Part shown: positions 14,834-16,060 of the stretch, in pieces
How positions within the stretch are numbered: position 1 is the stretch's first letter
Layout of the letters: each line of letters opens with the position of its first letter
DNA from: Acidobacteriota bacterium
GTDB lineage: Bacteria > Acidobacteriota > Terriglobia > Terriglobales > Acidobacteriaceae
Length of the DNA stretch: 16,060 bases
Direction of reading: 5' to 3'
Assembly: GCA_003225595.1 (NCBI GenBank)
Contig: QIAR01000150.1
Location: forward strand, 1-16,060
Position numbers and translations under genes: made by a program
The notes under the pieces: generated by a model
The model's input: only the letters and a program-made list of their open reading frames with translations
Database searches by the model: none
Told to the model about the DNA's origin: nothing

Positions 14834-15553
14834 TCACGCGACGGCTTCCTTGTTCAAAAAGTTGCCGATGGACAATACCTTTGCCCGGCCGCGATGCTCT
14901 TCCACAGGTGCCTCGGAAACCCGAGGTGTCCGGATGACTCGGGTTACCGCGGGCTCAAGAGCCGGTGCCGGTTCAGGAACTCTGGCCTTTGCCAAAAGGG
15001 ACTCGCGAATTTTCAGCCGCGCTTTGTGAAGTTGCGACTTGGAATTGCCGACGGAGCAATGCAAAAGTCGCGCGATTTCTTGATGCCCGTAGCCTTCCAC
15101 ATCGTGCAGCAGAAAGATGCTGCGGTAGCCTTGCGGGAGCTCGCCAATTGCACGGATCAACGCGATCCGGTCGACAGTTCCCCTGAGGCGACCGTCATCC
15201 TGACAGAGATCGATCTTCTCTCTTGGAGCGTCGGGGCGTTCATCGAGCGAAACCTGACGCAGGGCTTTCTTCCGAAAGTGCATCAGTGCGGTGTTCATTG
15301 CCACACGATAGATCCATGTGGAGAATGCTGAATCACCGCGGAATGTGGCGAGCTTCCGGAAGACCTGAATGAACGCATCCTGAGTAAGGTCCTCGGCCTC
15401 GGCCACGTTACTGGTCATACGCAAACAGAGAGAGTAAACGTGGTTTTTGTGTGCTTCAAAAAGTTCTGCAAAAGCATCTTGATCGCCTTTGAGAGCACGT
15501 GAGATCAGTTGCTTCTCCGGATTCCTCGGTCGCACCGCTATCGCATCTGTCAC
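14834..15553 (-). CDS. ECF-type RNA polymerase sigma factor (sigma-70 family, SigE/RpoE-like)
   Basis: This alternative sigma factor is predicted to direct RNA polymerase to a small regulon. It has 239 residues. Region 2 is at about 24-95 (AFAELFEAHKNHVYSLCLRM, EAEDLTQDAFIQVFRKL, FSTWIYRVAMNTALMHFRKK). Region 4 is at about 130-182 (AIGELPQGYRSIFLLHDVEG, then the helix-turn-helix HQEIARLLHCSVGNSKSQLHKAR). Between them is the usual charged linker. After region 4 comes a Pro/Glu/Arg-rich tail of about 55 residues (RVPEPAPALEPAV to the end) that a minimal ECF factor lacks. The start is GTG 15553, with GGAG and a 6-nt spacer, a clear ribosome binding site. No zinc-finger or membrane anti-sigma gene follows; the next 751 bp have no convincing gene. 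Control could be through the tail, through transcription, or by an anti-sigma encoded elsewhere. Confidence 0.94.
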   Translation of the reverse strand: MTDAIAVRPRNPEKQLISRALKGDQDAFAELFEAHKNHVYSLCLRMTSNVAEAEDLTQDAFIQVFRKLATFRGDSAFSTWIYRVAMNTALMHFRKKALRQVSLDERPDAPREKIDLCQDDGRLRGTVDRIALIRAIGELPQGYRSIFLLHDVEGYGHQEIARLLHCSVGNSKSQLHKARLKIRESLLAKARVPEPAPALEPAVTRVIRTPRVSEAPVEEHRGRAKVLSIGNFLNKEAVA

Positions 15554-16060
15554 CTTGGTCTCCTTTCCCTCTTACAGGTCGTCGAGCCTTTGTCACCGCT
15601 GGTCTAGTGCGAGCGACGGCTCAGTGGCAGCGAGTGTAAGTTGAAGCTGGAGAGTTCTCCATCGGGTCTTATCCGTAATAGGGGAGTAAAGTTGCTGTAC
15701 CGGGAGCCAGCTTCAAATGTAAGAGAGCCATTAGCTTAGCCGCGCAGGTCTCAGGGCTGCGTATCCCGCTACTTACGAGAGCAGAAAAATGCGGCAGTTG
15801 AACTGCGAGACCGCAACAATTTGCCGTTCATTTCTTCGTCTCTTCGTCCGGTCTCAAGAGTCAGCTCAATGCAGACACAAGAGTCCTAAGCTCTCGAAAC
15901 CACCGTTCGCTGGGAGAAATTGGTCGAGAGTTTTGCACTCCTTCGTTCGGCTGTCCCAAAAGTGACCGGCAGGCTTGTTGACGTGAAGATGATTCCCTCC
16001 CTGCGACGGCTGCAAAAGCGCCGTGTTCCCAGTGCAAGCCCGAGCTGGCGGCAGATCTTG
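15554..16060. other. 507-bp region upstream of the sigma gene, no gene seen
   Basis: It must contain the sigma factor promoter and 5' leader on the minus strand. Stop codons are frequent in all frames and no protein family is recognisable. Visible structure includes the 10-bp inverted repeat at 15641-15716, and GCAGTT-G-AACTGC at 15794-15806. A gene might begin or end just beyond the right edge, but nothing here proves it. Confidence 0.5.
15641..15716. repeat. 10-bp perfect inverted repeat with 56-nt spacer
   Basis: TTGAAGCTGG (15641-15650) pairs with CCAGCTTCAA (15707-15716). The interior contains a smaller GGAG/CTCC stem at 15649-15660. The outer stem could close a structured RNA of about 76 nt, in the leader of the sigma mRNA or as a separate transcript. 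No known riboswitch class was recognised. Confidence 0.4.

Noticed and set aside
16002..16060. Zinc-ribbon-like CDGCKSAV and, in a shifted frame, QCKPELAADL at the right edge
   Set aside because: The two parts are in different frames and too short to judge; needs sequence beyond the window.

Overview
The window looks like chromosomal DNA of a GC-rich, Gram-negative heterotroph, most likely of the Acidobacteriota (inferred from overall gene style, such as the ECF sigma sequence, the SGLT-like transporter and the TonB-family architecture; no rRNA or other marker gene is present to prove it). A TonB-type C-terminal domain and a secreted alpha-glucosidase imply an outer membrane and a periplasm.

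Layout. (1) 1-1837, minus: a protein cut by the left edge, with a response-regulator receiver-like N-terminus, a long Ala/Ser/Pro-rich cytoplasmic linker, one membrane helix and a TonB C-terminal domain. (2) 2022-2618, plus: an unrecognised multi-pass membrane protein. (3) 2619-2812: a convergent intergenic region with a perfect 16-bp palindrome matching the ParB-binding site parS, and a G-quadruplex motif. (4) 8777-2813, minus: a pyruvate dehydrogenase operon in the order aceE (E1), aceF (E2, two lipoyl domains), lpd (E3), with a 23-bp tandem duplication at the aceF-lpd junction. (5) 9031-9585, plus, divergent from aceE: an exported or membrane-anchored PrxQ/BCP-type peroxiredoxin. (6) 11319-9625, minus, and 11659-14082, plus: a divergent pair of an SGLT-like sodium/sugar symporter and a secreted GH31 alpha-glucosidase, sharing a 339-bp upstream region and probably forming a small module for alpha-glucoside hydrolysis and glucose uptake. 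(7) 14083-14833: no convincing gene; it contains a strong terminator-like hairpin and other hairpins. (8) 15553-14834, minus: an ECF sigma factor with a C-terminal tail and no visible anti-sigma partner. (9) 15554-16060: no gene seen; a few inverted repeats.

Together the genes describe sugar acquisition (GH31 plus SGLT) feeding glycolysis, and entry of pyruvate into the TCA cycle through PDH, next to a thiol peroxidase. The parS-like site hints that the window lies in the origin-proximal part of the chromosome. No CRISPR array, insertion sequence, phage gene, tRNA or rRNA was seen. The most unusual elements are the receiver-TM-TonB protein and the parS-like site.
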